In this document: piece after piece, positions 18,007-28,508 of the stretch
How the letters are laid out: the number at the start of each line of letters is the position of its first letter
How positions within the stretch are numbered: position 1 is the stretch's first letter
Origin: Arcicella aquatica
GTDB taxonomy: Bacteria > Bacteroidota > Bacteroidia > Cytophagales > Spirosomataceae
DNA: 64,000 bases
Reading direction: 5' to 3'
NCBI RefSeq assembly: GCF_034928825.1
Contig: NZ_JAYFUL010000032.1
Span: 4,596-68,595 of the forward strand
Translations under genes and position numbers: made by a program
The notes under the pieces: generated by a model
Seen by the model: only the letters and a program-made list of their open reading frames with translations
What the model was told of the DNA's origin: nothing
Databases searched by the model: none

Positions 18007-20061
18007 ATGATTAAATATGCACGCAGTAGGGGGTACTTCCATATTGGTAGAGGCTCAGGGGCAAATTCAATCGTTGCCTATTGTTTAGAGATAACCGATG
18101 TTGACCCAATTTTACTTGATTTATACTTTGAAAGGTTCATTAATCCAAGTAGAACCTCTCCGCCAGACTTCGACTTGGACTTTAGTTGGGATGAAAGAGA
18201 TGAGATTATCGACTACATTTTTAAACGCTATGGAGCAGACTATGTTTGCTTACTTGCAACCCATGTAACCTTTCATTATTCATCTGCATGTAGAGAACTT
18301 GGTAAGGTTTTCGGGCTTCCCAAACATGAGATAGATGAATTAGTAAGTAGTTTCAAAGAAAACCCTTTAAATTCTTATACAAGACTTATTCTTAGGTACG
18401 GTAAATTAATGGAAGATTTTCCTAACTATTTAAGTATTCATGCAGGGGGTATCTTAATAAGTGAAGAAAAACTATCGAATTACACATCATTATTAGCTAT
18501 ACCGAAAGGTTTTGTAATATCTGAATATGACATGTACACGTGTGAGGATATTGGTTTTGCAAAGTTTGATGTTCTTTCTCAAAGAGGTTTAGGTCACATT
18601 AAGGATACAGTAGATTTAGTGTGGAAAAATAAGAGAATTAATATTGACATCCATGCGATACAGGATTTCAAAGATGATGAAAACATTAAAAATCAACTTA
18701 AAAAACATGAAACAATGGGATGTTTCTACATAGAATCTCCTGCCATGCGACAACTCATTTGGAAGTTAAAATGTGAAGACTATATTACATTAGTAGCCGC
18801 TAGTTCAATTATTAGACCAGGTGTTGCTAGTTCAGGAATGATGGGAACTTTTATAAAACGTCATCTCAACCCAGAAACTGTAGAATATATCCATCCCAAA
18901 ATGGAAGAACTTCTATCTGAAACCTATGGTGTAATGGTATATCAGGAGGACGTCATAAAGGTTGCTCATAGTTTCGGAGGTTTATCATTAGCTCAAGCTG
19001 ATGTACTTAGGAGAGGAATGTCTGGGAAATATAGGTCTAGGTTAGAATTTGATAAAATAGTTGAGCAGTATTTTGAGAATTGTAAAAGATTTGGGTACGA
19101 TGATGATATTGCTAAGGAGGTTTGGAGGCAGATACAGAGCTTTGCTGGTTATAGCTTTTCAAAAGCTCATTCTGCAAGCTATGCCGTGGAAAGTTATCAA
19201 AGCCTTTACTTAAAAACATATTTTCCGCATGAATTTATGGTCGGGGTAATTAATAACTTCGGAGGGTTTTATGAAACTGAGTTCTATATACATGAAGCAA
19301 AAAGAGTGGGTGCAATAATTGAGCTACCAGATATTAATGAGAGCAATTTATTGACGACCTTAAAAGGTAGGAGTATTACGCTAGGCTTTATTCATGTAAA
19401 AGGACTAGAAAAGACAACAATCAATCAAATAATTATGCAACGTAATGTTAGACCATTTAGCTCTTTTGATGATTTCTGTAAGAGGGTTTACATCGGACTT
19501 GAGCAAATAATTATCCTGATTAGGATTTCAGCCTTTAGAATGTTTGGATATTCAAAAAAAGAACTGCTTTGGGAAGCACATTTTAAAGTAAACAAAAAGA
19601 CCACATTGCAACCTTCAGAGTTATTTTATGTAGAAGATCTACATTATCAATTGCCAGCACTCTATCACCATCCTGCTGAAGACATTTATGACGAATTTGA
19701 ACTTCTTGGATTTACCTTACAAAATCCTTTTTTATTGGTTTTTCAAAAGCCAAATTGTATATTTTTTGCAAGTAATTTATCAACTGGAATCGGTAAATTC
19801 ATTCAAATTTTAGGCTATCTAGTTAGTTTAAAACCAACAAAAACGAAAAAAGGGGAACGAATGTTTTTTGGCTATTGGGTTGATGAGCATGGAGAATTTT
19901 TTGATACAGTTCACTTCCCTAATGCTACAAAGATGTATCCGTTTAGAGGGAAAGGAGTTTATCATTTAAAAGGAAAAGTTTGTGAGGAATATGGTCATTG
20001 TTCTATTCAAATAAATTGGATGGAAAAATTGCCATTTATTGTAGATCCTAGAATTGAATAA
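18007..20061 (+). pseudogene. dnaE2: Error-prone DNA polymerase III alpha (DnaE2-type), N-terminus missing
   Basis: 684 residues remain of a protein of about 1,000. The start corresponds to the palm entry: YARSRGYFHIGRGSGANSIVAYCLEITDVDP and PDFDLDFSWDERDEIIDYIF, with the catalytic acidic residues. Then come FAKFDVLSQRGLGHI, YQEDVIKVAHSFGG and the fingers region FAGYSFSKAHSASYAVESYQSLYLK, and finger and OB-like C-terminal parts. The whole PHP domain (about 330 residues) is absent. The frame is open upstream to about 17,995 (ITWD). The neighbouring SRAP gene suggests it came from a DNA-damage operon. Confidence 0.82.
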
Positions 20062-20083
20062 CTCTTCATAAAAATTTAGAAAG

Positions 20084-20646
20084 ATGTGCTATCATACTTT
20101 ACTTCAAACAAAAAAAGAAAGAATTGAGGAAATTTTCAAGGCAGAATTTCAAAACAAAACTGATTACGAACCAAAATTATTGGTAAATGGATTTGATAAT
20201 CCAAGAACTCCAATAATCATGAATGATAACCCTAGATTAATTGCGAATGTTTATTGGGGTTTAATACCTCATTGGGCATCAATTGAAAAAGCAAAAACTA
20301 TTAGAAAAAAAACACTAATTGCCAGAGCTGAATCAATTAATGAGCTTTCATCTTACAAAGATTCTGTTAATAGAAGGTGCTTAGTTATTGTTGACGGATT
20401 TTACGAAAGAAAAACTGAAAATAAGAAAGAAAACAGCATCAAATATTTATTAAGATTAAAGCATGAAGATTGTTTTGCAATCGGCGGAATTTGGAGTTAC
20501 TGGAAAAATCCTCAAAAACAGAATTGTTACCTTTAATAATACCCAAAGAATTTTGTTAGGAGGGGTTAAATCCAGATGCAAAGGACTTAAATCACCTTAT
20601 CAGACCTTTTGATGAGAAATTAATGGAGGCTAAGGTGGTATTTTAA
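20084..20646 (+). pseudogene. SRAP (YedK/HMCES) peptidase, broken
   Basis: Begins MCYHTLL with the catalytic Cys2 that binds abasic sites, then YWGLIPHWA, TLIARAESI and CLVIVDGFYERK, and GGIWSYW. The frame stops at 20,536; the next bases still encode PLIIPKEF and LNPDAKDLNHLIRPFDEKLMEAKVVF, the family's C-terminal end, in changed frames, with the central block carrying the catalytic His missing. So there was a frameshift and an internal deletion. SRAP genes often sit beside error-prone polymerases. Confidence 0.75.
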
Positions 20647-21410
20647 ATCTCACTGGATTATTTTATCTAGTCTGTCATTTCATTTTTCTTTATGGAACTA
20701 CAAAAGCTCTATTTGAGTGATGATGGTTTTCAGTCCAAGATTAGACGGATAAGATTTTTTTAGTAAAACTACACTAGTAACATACCTTTGAGTTCAAAAC
20801 GCTCAAAAGCATTAGATATACCTTTCGAGGATTCAAAAGGAAAAATCTTTAATCGGAAACCCCTCCTACCCTTTCGCTTTTTTTTCTATATAAGAACCTT
20901 TCAATCAACACTTTACATTGATTATTTATCGTATTTTGTCGCAAAAGTAGGTGATTTTTCGACAAAATATACTATTCTTTTTTTACTTCTGGCATAATCA
21001 AGAACCTTACTATTTAAATCATTACATTTAACAATTTCAACACCTGATATTCTACATATTAAAATAGAGTTATATGTACCAAGCATTAAAAAGAAAGAAA
21101 TATGTCGTGAAGATTAGCTTTAATTAAACAAAAAATTAAATGATAAGATTCTTGGGTATTTTGAAGATTTCTATTCAATACATTATTCAGATTCATTTTG
21201 AGCTATGTTTGAATTCAATAGCTACGGAACAAACAATTTATACTATTTAAGAATAATAAATCTAATTAGTTAAAACAGGTATAAGTACCTGATACTTTTA
21301 TAAAAAAGAATTATATTTTTACCATATAATGTACAATAAGTATAATGACACCCATTTGATTACGTCTTTATTAAATTTATATCTCAGCTTTGATTAGGTA
21401 TAAATTATAA
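20647..21410. other. AT-rich gap with no recognisable gene
   Basis: About 760 bases between the broken SRAP gene and the cas6 operator. A 69-residue TTG-started frame at 20,788 begins SSKRSKALDIPFEDSKGK and becomes repetitive hydrophobic sequence, so it is not convincing. No repeats or long inverted repeats were seen. Confidence 0.5.
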
Positions 21411-21447
21411 AAGTGTAAATATTTTACACTTTATGTCATTTCCTTTG
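21411..21447 (+). promoter_or_regulatory. Palindromic operator and -7 box before cas6
   Basis: AAGTGTAA-ATATT-TTACACTT (21411-21431) is an inverted repeat with a 5-base centre. TTTG (21444-21447) follows exactly 14 bases after TTACAC. The same arrangement recurs at 31118 and 35803, so it is probably bound by the WYL protein at 30119-31105. Confidence 0.75.
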
Positions 21448-21472
21448 TGCTATTAAACATCAAAAAACAACA

Positions 21473-22150
21473 ATGCCTAAAATTAGACTATTAAGAATCC
21501 AGTTCGACACCGATATAGAGGCCTACGAAATCCCAGCATTCAGAGGGGGCGTAATTGCCAAAGCTGGTAACGAACATATCATTTTCCATAACCATCTCAA
21601 CGATCGTGAGTACCTATATGGTTATCCAGTTATCCAATACAAACGCATTGGTAAAAACCCAGCGATTGTTTGTATCGACTATGGCGTTGATGAAATTCAT
21701 CACTTATTTAGCAATCAAAATCTCAGTATTATGATTGGTCAACGTCCTGTGAATTTGGCGGTAAAAAACCTACAAATGCAACAGTACAATTTACAAATTT
21801 GGGAAAAGTCTTTTGATTATCGGCTGTATAATTGGCTGGCACTCAACCAAGAAAACTATGAAAAGTATCAGGCAATCCAAGATGATTTAATGCGGATAGA
21901 ATTCTTGGAAAATGTACTAAAAGCCAATATCATTTCATTTGCTAAAGGAGTAAAATGGGATGTGGACAAGCCGATTTCATTACGTATCGACGAAGTACTA
22001 AAATCAAAAATAGTACCCTACAAACAACAAAAACTCTTAGCCTTCGACATCCGCTTTCGTACAAACGCCTTCCTCCCAGACTTCGTTGGGCTTGGTAAAG
22101 GCGTAAGCTTGGGCTTTGGAACGGTTTCACAGATAAAAAATAATAGATAA
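21473..22150 (+). CDS. cas6: CRISPR-associated endoribonuclease Cas6
   Basis: 225 residues. The C-terminus has the glycine-rich loop LGKGVSLGFGTVSQI that defines Cas6 RAMP proteins, and the N-terminal half has a RAMP-like beta-alpha fold. Cas6 cuts the pre-crRNA within each repeat, leaving an 8-base 5' tag, here AUUAAGAC. It is first in the csm operon; cas10 starts 13 bases later. A catalytic His is not obvious from the sequence alone (DEIHHLF near residue 85 is a candidate). Confidence 0.82.
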   Translation: MPKIRLLRIQFDTDIEAYEIPAFRGGVIAKAGNEHIIFHNHLNDREYLYGYPVIQYKRIGKNPAIVCIDYGVDEIHHLFSNQNLSIMIGQRPVNLAVKNLQMQQYNLQIWEKSFDYRLYNWLALNQENYEKYQAIQDDLMRIEFLENVLKANIISFAKGVKWDVDKPISLRIDEVLKSKIVPYKQQKLLAFDIRFRTNAFLPDFVGLGKGVSLGFGTVSQIKNNR

Positions 22151-22163
22151 AAGCAATATAATT

Positions 22164-24746
22164 ATGGCTACTCAAACAAGAGATATTATACACTTAGCAG
22201 CATTGCTACATGATATTGGAAAGTTTTGGCAAAGGGCTGATGTAGGTGGAGTTATGTCATCACAAATAATAGACAAATTTCATAAAGAGTTTGAATCGTC
22301 AATTTGTCCAAATCGTGATGGTAAATACACTCATAAGCACGTTGTTTGGACTGCTCAATTTTTCCAACACTTTAAAAATATTTTTGAAGACAATATTGAT
22401 GCTTTGGGTAATGCTTCCTATCCAAGAAAAAGTATTGTACGTTGGGCATCGGCACATCATAACCCTAATCAAGAAAGTTTGGAAGAATATATCGTTCAAT
22501 TTGCCGACCACTGTTCTTCTGGTATTGATAGAACAACAAACGATGGATTAGAAGATGAAACCGTAGAATATGACTATGAGGTTGCTAAGGGATGGGATAA
22601 ATTCAAAGATGTAAGAATGAAAAGTATCTTTGAAAATTTACTTGACAATAAAACCGATGGTTTTAGATTACCTATATCGGCTTTAACCTTAGAACAAAGT
22701 TTTTTCCCAAAAAGTACTTTTGATACAAAAGGGCAGATTGAATATAATACGTTGTGGAATGAGTTTTCAAAAGATTTATCCTCTATTCCTACAAAAGATA
22801 TTCGTCAGGTTACCGATTCAATATTATATCTTCTTGAAAAATATACTGTTACAATTCCAAGCAGTACCCAACATTTACCAGATGTTTCATTGTATGAGCA
22901 TTTGCGTAGTACTGCCGCTTATGCGTTGTGTACGTATGATTATTTAGAAGAAAAAAACGCAACTAAATTCAAAATTGAAGCTGAGGAAGAGCCTTTTTTA
23001 CTTTTAGGAGGTGATTTATCAGGTATTCAATCATACATCTACGATATTGTTGGTAAAGGGGCTGCAAAAAACTTGAAAGGACGTTCTTTCTATCTACAAC
23101 TTATTATAGAAGTAATTGTAAATCATATGTTGGACGAACTAAAATTATACCGCTCCAATATTGTGTATAGTTCAGGCGGCGGATTTTATATTCTTGCTCC
23201 TAATACAACATTTGTACGTGAGAAAATACCAATGCTAATTGATGAAATCAGCACTAAAATTAGAGAAGAACATGGCACGAAACTGTATTTAGCCATTGAT
23301 TATCAATCTATTAAAAAAAGAAGCATTTTCGATGGTTCTATAAATACTCTATGGGAAGATTTAAGTAAAAAATTAGCCAGTAAAAAACAAAATCGCTTTG
23401 CTGATTTTATTAGTACTGACGCTGGATTTCAATTCTTTTTTGAACCTACAGAAGCAGGGGGAAAAACCGAGAGAGATGCAATTACAGGAGAAGAGTTTGA
23501 TAATAATGAAAAAAAATATCCTTTTAACATAGATGAGGATGAAGAACAACAATATGTTAAAGAAAGTACTTTTGAGCAAATACGTTTAGGCAAAATATTG
23601 AGAGATAACATCATCTATCAAATAATTACAAAGGAAAAAATCAGTTATTGGGAGCAAGATTATAGATTTAATGGTATAACTACTCATCAATACTTTCAGC
23701 CTTTAAAGCTTAACAAGTATTACTATTTTCTAAATGAAAAGGAAATTGAAGAGCTAAAAGCAAAAGTAAAAGGTAGTGTTGATGATGCTATTATTTTGAG
23801 AGTAAATGATACTAACTTTTCTGATTTTAAACTAACTGGAAATAGAGTAGTTAATGGCTTTACTTTTTACGGAGGAAACAATTTGCCTACTAACCATGAT
23901 GGTAAAGCTCTCTACTTTGATGCACTTGCTGGCGATGAAAATGTATCTTTTAAAAGACTTGGTATTTTACGTATGGACGTAGATAGTCTTGGACTAATAT
24001 TTAAAAAAGGTTTTTCTAACAACAGAAGGACGTTTTCAAGATACAGTACCTTGAGTAGGTCTTTAGACTTTTTCTTTAAGGGGTATTTAAATACTATTTG
24101 GAAAGAAAATGAAGATTTTAAACAAAATACATTTATCCTTTATGCTGGTGGAGATGATTTGTTTATTGTTGGCAAATGGGATATAACGCTTGCCTTCGCT
24201 CGAACAATTCAGGAAAAGTTTGAAGAATGGATTTGTCATAATCCAGCATTGGGCATTTCTGGTGGGATGGCTATTGTTGGTGGCAAGTATCCTATTGCCA
24301 AAGCAGCTACACAATCGGATGAAGAAGAAAAAAGAGCTAAAGGTCATTCTTTGGGAAAATTTGATAAAAATGCCATCAGCTTTTTGGGTTCGCCATTCAA
24401 CTGGGAGAAAGAATATAAATCTGTTAAAGAATTAAAGGATTTATTAGTAAAGCATATCAAAGCAGATGATGGTATTCCCAGAAGCTTTTTAGATAAAGTT
24501 GGGACTTTTTATGCCATGAAAATTGAACAAGAAAAAAATAAATCTAATCCAAGATGGCGATGGATGTCGGCTTATGATATACAAAGAGCAAGCGACAGAG
24601 CCAAAAAAGGTAGTGCATCTAAAGCATTTATGGAAGAAGTAAAATGTAAACTTTTTGTAAACGCTCGGATGGAAGGTAGTAAATATGACTATTTAGATAT
24701 ATTAAATTTTGCAGCTCGCTGGGCTGAATTAGAAATGAGAAGTTAA
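22164..24746 (+). CDS. cas10: Cas10/Csm1, type III-A large subunit
   Basis: 860 residues. N-terminal HD nuclease: HLAALLHDIGKFWQRAD with His16-Asp17. First palm domain: LLGGDLSGIQSYIYDIVGKGAAKNLKGRSFYL. Second palm: RMDVDSLGLIFKKGF and YAGGDDLFIVGKWD, with GGDD at about 662-665, intact, so it should make cyclic oligoadenylates when target RNA is bound. The C-terminal helical domain D4 follows. Product and partner: cOA activating the CARF protein Csm6 encoded at 28509-29969. Both nuclease and cyclase sites are intact. Confidence 0.95.
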   Translation: MATQTRDIIHLAALLHDIGKFWQRADVGGVMSSQIIDKFHKEFESSICPNRDGKYTHKHVVWTAQFFQHFKNIFEDNIDALGNASYPRKSIVRWASAHHNPNQESLEEYIVQFADHCSSGIDRTTNDGLEDETVEYDYEVAKGWDKFKDVRMKSIFENLLDNKTDGFRLPISALTLEQSFFPKSTFDTKGQIEYNTLWNEFSKDLSSIPTKDIRQVTDSILYLLEKYTVTIPSSTQHLPDVSLYEHLRSTAAYALCTYDYLEEKNATKFKIEAEEEPFLLLGGDLSGIQSYIYDIVGKGAAKNLKGRSFYLQLIIEVIVNHMLDELKLYRSNIVYSSGGGFYILAPNTTFVREKIPMLIDEISTKIREEHGTKLYLAIDYQSIKKRSIFDGSINTLWEDLSKKLASKKQNRFADFISTDAGFQFFFEPTEAGGKTERDAITGEEFDNNEKKYPFNIDEDEEQQYVKESTFEQIRLGKILRDNIIYQIITKEKISYWEQDYRFNGITTHQYFQPLKLNKYYYFLNEKEIEELKAKVKGSVDDAIILRVNDTNFSDFKLTGNRVVNGFTFYGGNNLPTNHDGKALYFDALAGDENVSFKRLGILRMDVDSLGLIFKKGFSNNRRTFSRYSTLSRSLDFFFKGYLNTIWKENEDFKQNTFILYAGGDDLFIVGKWDITLAFARTIQEKFEEWICHNPALGISGGMAIVGGKYPIAKAATQSDEEEKRAKGHSLGKFDKNAISFLGSPFNWEKEYKSVKELKDLLVKHIKADDGIPRSFLDKVGTFYAMKIEQEKNKSNPRWRWMSAYDIQRASDRAKKGSASKAFMEEVKCKLFVNARMEGSKYDYLDILNFAARWAELEMRS

Positions 24747-24765
24747 ACTTAAAAACAGATACAAA

Positions 24766-25161
24766 ATGGAAGAAAATTTTAAAGACGAATGGATAAAGAC
24801 CTCTATTGATGAGCAATGTATCAATTTCGCAGAGAAATTCGGAAAGCAATTAGTTGACAACAATTTTACTACTTCTCAAATCCGAAATGTATATGGCGAA
24901 ATCAAGCGAATACAGCTAAGTGGTTTTTCTGAGAATAAATCAGACTTTTTACTGCTAAGACCTAAAATGGCTTATGCTTCTAAGCGAGCAACGGATAAAG
25001 ATAGAAGAGCTACAGGAGCAACTGATTTTGAAAAAGTTATCAAGAAGGCACACGGTGCTGTTGCATCTGGAACAGATGGAGATGCTAGACGATTTGAAAA
25101 CTTTTGTGATTTTGTTGAAGCGATACTGGCTTATCATAAAGCAGCAGGTGGTAGAGATTAA
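24766..25161 (+). CDS. csm2: Csm2 small subunit
   Basis: 131 residues, helical and basic, placed between cas10 and csm3 as in all III-A operons. TSQIRNVYGEIKRIQ and LLLRPKMAYASKRA are the family's helix 2 and 3 blocks. Csm2 lines the belly of the effector filament and holds the crRNA-target duplex. The small size and position make the call secure. Confidence 0.88.
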   Translation: MEENFKDEWIKTSIDEQCINFAEKFGKQLVDNNFTTSQIRNVYGEIKRIQLSGFSENKSDFLLLRPKMAYASKRATDKDRRATGATDFEKVIKKAHGAVASGTDGDARRFENFCDFVEAILAYHKAAGGRD

Positions 25162-25187
25162 TTTAAACGACATAAAACTAATTTAAT

Positions 25188-25895
25188 ATGAAGCTTATCA
25201 AAAAAATCATAATTACCGGAGAAATTCATGCCAAAACTGGCTTAATGATTGGAGGTTCAAATACAGCTATGGGTATTGGAGGACCTGATAAAACTGTAAT
25301 TCGTAATCCTATCACGAAGCAACCTTACATACCTGGAAGTTCTCTAAAAGGTAAGATGCGTTCATTGCTTGAACTATCATTTGGAAATATTGGCTCAAAA
25401 AAGATGGGGAAAGTAGAAAATGGACCAAGTGAAGACCCGACTCATAAAACTACCGTTTTATTTGGTTCAGCAAGAACAGATGGTCAACAACGCCCATCCA
25501 GAATAATTTGTCGTGATGGTTTCCTATTAAATCCAAATGAGTTAAAAAATACGGATTTACCTTTTACTGAGGCTAAGACCGAGGTAGTTATTGACCGTAT
25601 TACATCAGCAGCAATGCCAAGAACCTTTGAACGTGTTCCAGCAGGAGCTAAGTTTAGCTTAAATATCGTAATTAATGTTTTTGATGACGACCCATTTAGA
25701 GACGAATTACAAACCTTGACATTCAAAGCTTTGCAATTAGTACAAGATGATTATTTGGGAGGTTCAGGTTCTCGTGGAAGTGGGCAGGTAAAGATAAAAA
25801 TTGACCGTATCATTGAAAGAACCAGTGAGTTTTATCATGGAACAGTCCCACAATCATCTATTCAAATAGATTCTATACCAGAAGATTTAAGATAA
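25188..25895 (+). CDS. csm3: Csm3 backbone RNase
   Basis: 235 residues, RAMP fold. ITGEIHAKTGLMIGGSN and GGPDKTVIRNPITKQPYIPGSSLKGKMRSLLE contain the catalytic Asp (about D34) that cuts target RNA every six bases, and the GSSLKGKMRS glycine block. YLGGSGSRGSGQVKI is the G-loop. Several copies form the filament backbone. The active-site Asp is present, so the target RNase should work. Confidence 0.93.
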   Translation: MKLIKKIIITGEIHAKTGLMIGGSNTAMGIGGPDKTVIRNPITKQPYIPGSSLKGKMRSLLELSFGNIGSKKMGKVENGPSEDPTHKTTVLFGSARTDGQQRPSRIICRDGFLLNPNELKNTDLPFTEAKTEVVIDRITSAAMPRTFERVPAGAKFSLNIVINVFDDDPFRDELQTLTFKALQLVQDDYLGGSGSRGSGQVKIKIDRIIERTSEFYHGTVPQSSIQIDSIPEDLR

Positions 25896-25896
25896 T

Positions 25897-26910
25897 ATGG
25901 CTGATTATAAGATTATAAAACTACATTTCCTTTCTCCCATACATTTATCGAAAGGGAAAGAGAACGACTATGGCGAAAGTGAAGAAATACTTCATTCTGA
26001 TACCATTAAGTCGGCATTGTATGTTTGTGCCAGACAGTTGTTTGGAAATAATGAGATTGGAGATGATGAAAGTTTCTTTCAATCATTTCAAATTTCATCA
26101 GCCTTTCCATTTTTTATGGATGAATTATTCTTTCCTAAACCGATGATGAAAATTCAACCATTTAAAAACGAAGAAGTAAAAGAAGAACTACAAGCTAAAA
26201 AACATAAAAAAGTGTCTTTTTTGGGGAAAAGCTATTTTGAGGATTTAATTAATCAGCAATGTTTGCATTTATCGCCAAATTTTATGACACCTGATGGTAA
26301 GTTTGTAAGCAATCATCCCAATATGCAAAAATTGGAAGGTTCTATTTTTAAAGCAGATGTCCAACAGCGTGTTACGATTCCAATGGATTATGCTGAAAAC
26401 CCTACGCCTTATTATGTAGATAGAATCTATTTTGCTGAAAACGCAGGATTATGGTTTGCATTTAAAGGTGATGATAAAGTTTTTGAGCTTGTTCAAAAGG
26501 CACTAAAATTACTTGGTGATTCAGGTATTGGAACAGACCGCAATGTAGGTAACGGGCAATTTGAAGCTACTTTCTCAACGATAAGTTTGTCTTTACCGAA
26601 TAATTCAAACTATCAAATGAGTCTATCGCTTTGGTGTCCTCAAAAATCTGAACTTACACCTAATTTTCTACAAAAAAGTTCTTATGGCTTAATCAAACGT
26701 GGTGGTTATATAGCAAGCCCTGCTAAAATTGAGCATCTTACTTTACGCAAAAAATCGGTCTATATGTTTACAGAAGGGTCTATTTTCCCTGTTGGTCAAT
26801 CAGTTTTAGGAAAAATTTGTAATCTAAAGCCTGATACAGCTATGGTAGAGCAAAATGTTTGGCGTGACGGATTAGCTTTTATGATACCCATTAACAAACC
26901 AGAGATATGA
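25897..26910 (+). CDS. csm4: Csm4 (crRNA 5'-tag binding RAMP)
   Basis: 337 residues, double RAMP. IKLHFLSPIHLSKGKE at the start, GDSGIGTDRNVGNGQFEA in the first G-loop and RGGYIASPAKIEHL in the second half are typical. Csm4 holds the 5' tag of the crRNA and contacts Cas10. Its stop overlaps the csm5 start by four bases (ATGA). Confidence 0.88.
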   Translation: MADYKIIKLHFLSPIHLSKGKENDYGESEEILHSDTIKSALYVCARQLFGNNEIGDDESFFQSFQISSAFPFFMDELFFPKPMMKIQPFKNEEVKEELQAKKHKKVSFLGKSYFEDLINQQCLHLSPNFMTPDGKFVSNHPNMQKLEGSIFKADVQQRVTIPMDYAENPTPYYVDRIYFAENAGLWFAFKGDDKVFELVQKALKLLGDSGIGTDRNVGNGQFEATFSTISLSLPNNSNYQMSLSLWCPQKSELTPNFLQKSSYGLIKRGGYIASPAKIEHLTLRKKSVYMFTEGSIFPVGQSVLGKICNLKPDTAMVEQNVWRDGLAFMIPINKPEI

Positions 26911-28472
26911 GCCATATTTTAGTCGAAACCCTAACACCGCTACATATTGGAAGTGGGCGAATTTTACAAGCAAATACAGAATATCTCTATTTCAGCGAGC
27001 ATAAAACTGTTTCTATTATTGACGAAGCCAAAATATTGAATGTGATTGGCGAGGAAAATATCGAACAGTGGATTAGTTTGATTGAAAAAGGAGATAGTCT
27101 ATTAGACTATCTAAAAAAACGTAGTTCTGCCATCACTCCTATTGAAACAGACAAACGTACTATCAAAGTAAAAGGCAGTACCAATCCCAATAATGGAAAT
27201 AGTGGTATTAGAGAACAACTATTTTCTGGTAATGGTCAAGCCTTACTTGCTGGTTCTTCTTTAAAGGGAGCAGTGAGAACAGCGGTTTTTAATCACGCCA
27301 TTTTAAAAAACCCTTCTTTTGCAAAGCAGTTGTCTAATTTTAAAGAAATTAAACAAAATGGTAAAATTAATTACAAAGGAGTATCATTAGAAAAAAAGTA
27401 TTTTGGCAAAGACCCAAACCATGATGTATTTCGCTTGATAAGAGTAGGCGATATTCATTTTAATCATACAGAATGTATTTTAGCAGAAACACTTAACCAA
27501 TTAGAATTAGGGCATCGTTTTGAAATGAAAAATGCTATTAAACAGCACATTGAATGTATTCCACAAGGTCAAAAATCTGTTGGAAAAATTCAGATACCTG
27601 ATGATTTGATTAAAGAGATTAAGAAGCGTCCTGCTATTGCTAATGACATCAAAGGCATAAGTGATTATGCAAGTATTACACAGTTGTTTGGGGTAATTAA
27701 TTCTTTTACCAAAAGGCAAATTGAGAAAGAAATAGCCAAATTCAAACCTTTAGACTTACCCGAAGGAGCAAATGATTACATTGAAATACTTGAAAAATTG
27801 GTAGCAGATATTAATGCTCTAAACAATGACGAGTGTATTATTCGTGTAGGTTTTGGAACTGGCTATCTAAATATGACTGGCGGGTGGGCAATAGAGCAAT
27901 GGAAAAACATTCCTAATTTCAAGTATGAGCAGGAGATGGAAAATTTAGGAACGGCTGTACGAAAAAATGATAAGTATAACTCTTTTGATTTACCTAAATC
28001 TCGAAAAATGGTGTTAGGAGGTGTTCCTTTAGGTTTTATTAAACTAAAACAGATTGATTCCAGTCAAGCCAATGGTTGGGAAAAACGATTAAATGATGAA
28101 CGTGTAGCTATTGAAAAACAACGTCAACTTGATTTTCAGAAAGCCAAAGAATTATCTAAACAAAAAGCCATCGAAGAAGCTAAAGCAGAAGCAGAACGCT
28201 TGGAAAAGGTAAGAATTGCACAAGAAGAGACAAAGAAACCTAAACTATTTGATGGTCAGTTACCTAAAAGTAAAACCATTACAGTTGATGCTATTATTGC
28301 TAAATCAGGAAAGCCAAATTGGGTTAAACTTTTTGTAAAAGGCTATGAAAATAAAGAATTTCAATTGTTGCGATATACAAACCTGTTAGAAAAAGATACT
28401 ATAATAATTGTAAAAGCCAGTACTAAAAAGGATGGTACTATTTACGAAGTAGTTTTTGAGAAAGTAAAGTAA
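26907..28472 (+). CDS. csm5: Csm5 with an unusual C-terminal coiled-coil extension
   Basis: 521 residues; Csm5 is usually 350-400. The RAMP core (about 1-390) has VETLTPLHIGSGR, LLAGSSLKGAVRTAVFNH and FGTGYLNMTGGW. After PLGFIKL a charged helix of about 50 residues (EKQRQLDFQKAKELSKQK, AIEEAKAEAERLEKV) leads to a small domain of about 75 residues beginning PKSKTITVDAIIAKSGKPNW, rich in beta strands and ending in EVVFEKVK, possibly OB-like. Csm5 caps the 3' end of the crRNA and recruits trimming nucleases; the tail may be such a docking domain. Confidence 0.88.
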   Translation: MSHILVETLTPLHIGSGRILQANTEYLYFSEHKTVSIIDEAKILNVIGEENIEQWISLIEKGDSLLDYLKKRSSAITPIETDKRTIKVKGSTNPNNGNSGIREQLFSGNGQALLAGSSLKGAVRTAVFNHAILKNPSFAKQLSNFKEIKQNGKINYKGVSLEKKYFGKDPNHDVFRLIRVGDIHFNHTECILAETLNQLELGHRFEMKNAIKQHIECIPQGQKSVGKIQIPDDLIKEIKKRPAIANDIKGISDYASITQLFGVINSFTKRQIEKEIAKFKPLDLPEGANDYIEILEKLVADINALNNDECIIRVGFGTGYLNMTGGWAIEQWKNIPNFKYEQEMENLGTAVRKNDKYNSFDLPKSRKMVLGGVPLGFIKLKQIDSSQANGWEKRLNDERVAIEKQRQLDFQKAKELSKQKAIEEAKAEAERLEKVRIAQEETKKPKLFDGQLPKSKTITVDAIIAKSGKPNWVKLFVKGYENKEFQLLRYTNLLEKDTIIIVKASTKKDGTIYEVVFEKVK

Positions 28473-28508
28473 AATTGTGTTCAATAATTATTAATAGGAT
28501 AATACCTC

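Noticed and set aside
20788..20997. 69-residue frame in the gap before cas6
   Set aside because: TTG start, low-complexity hydrophobic content, no homology recognised.
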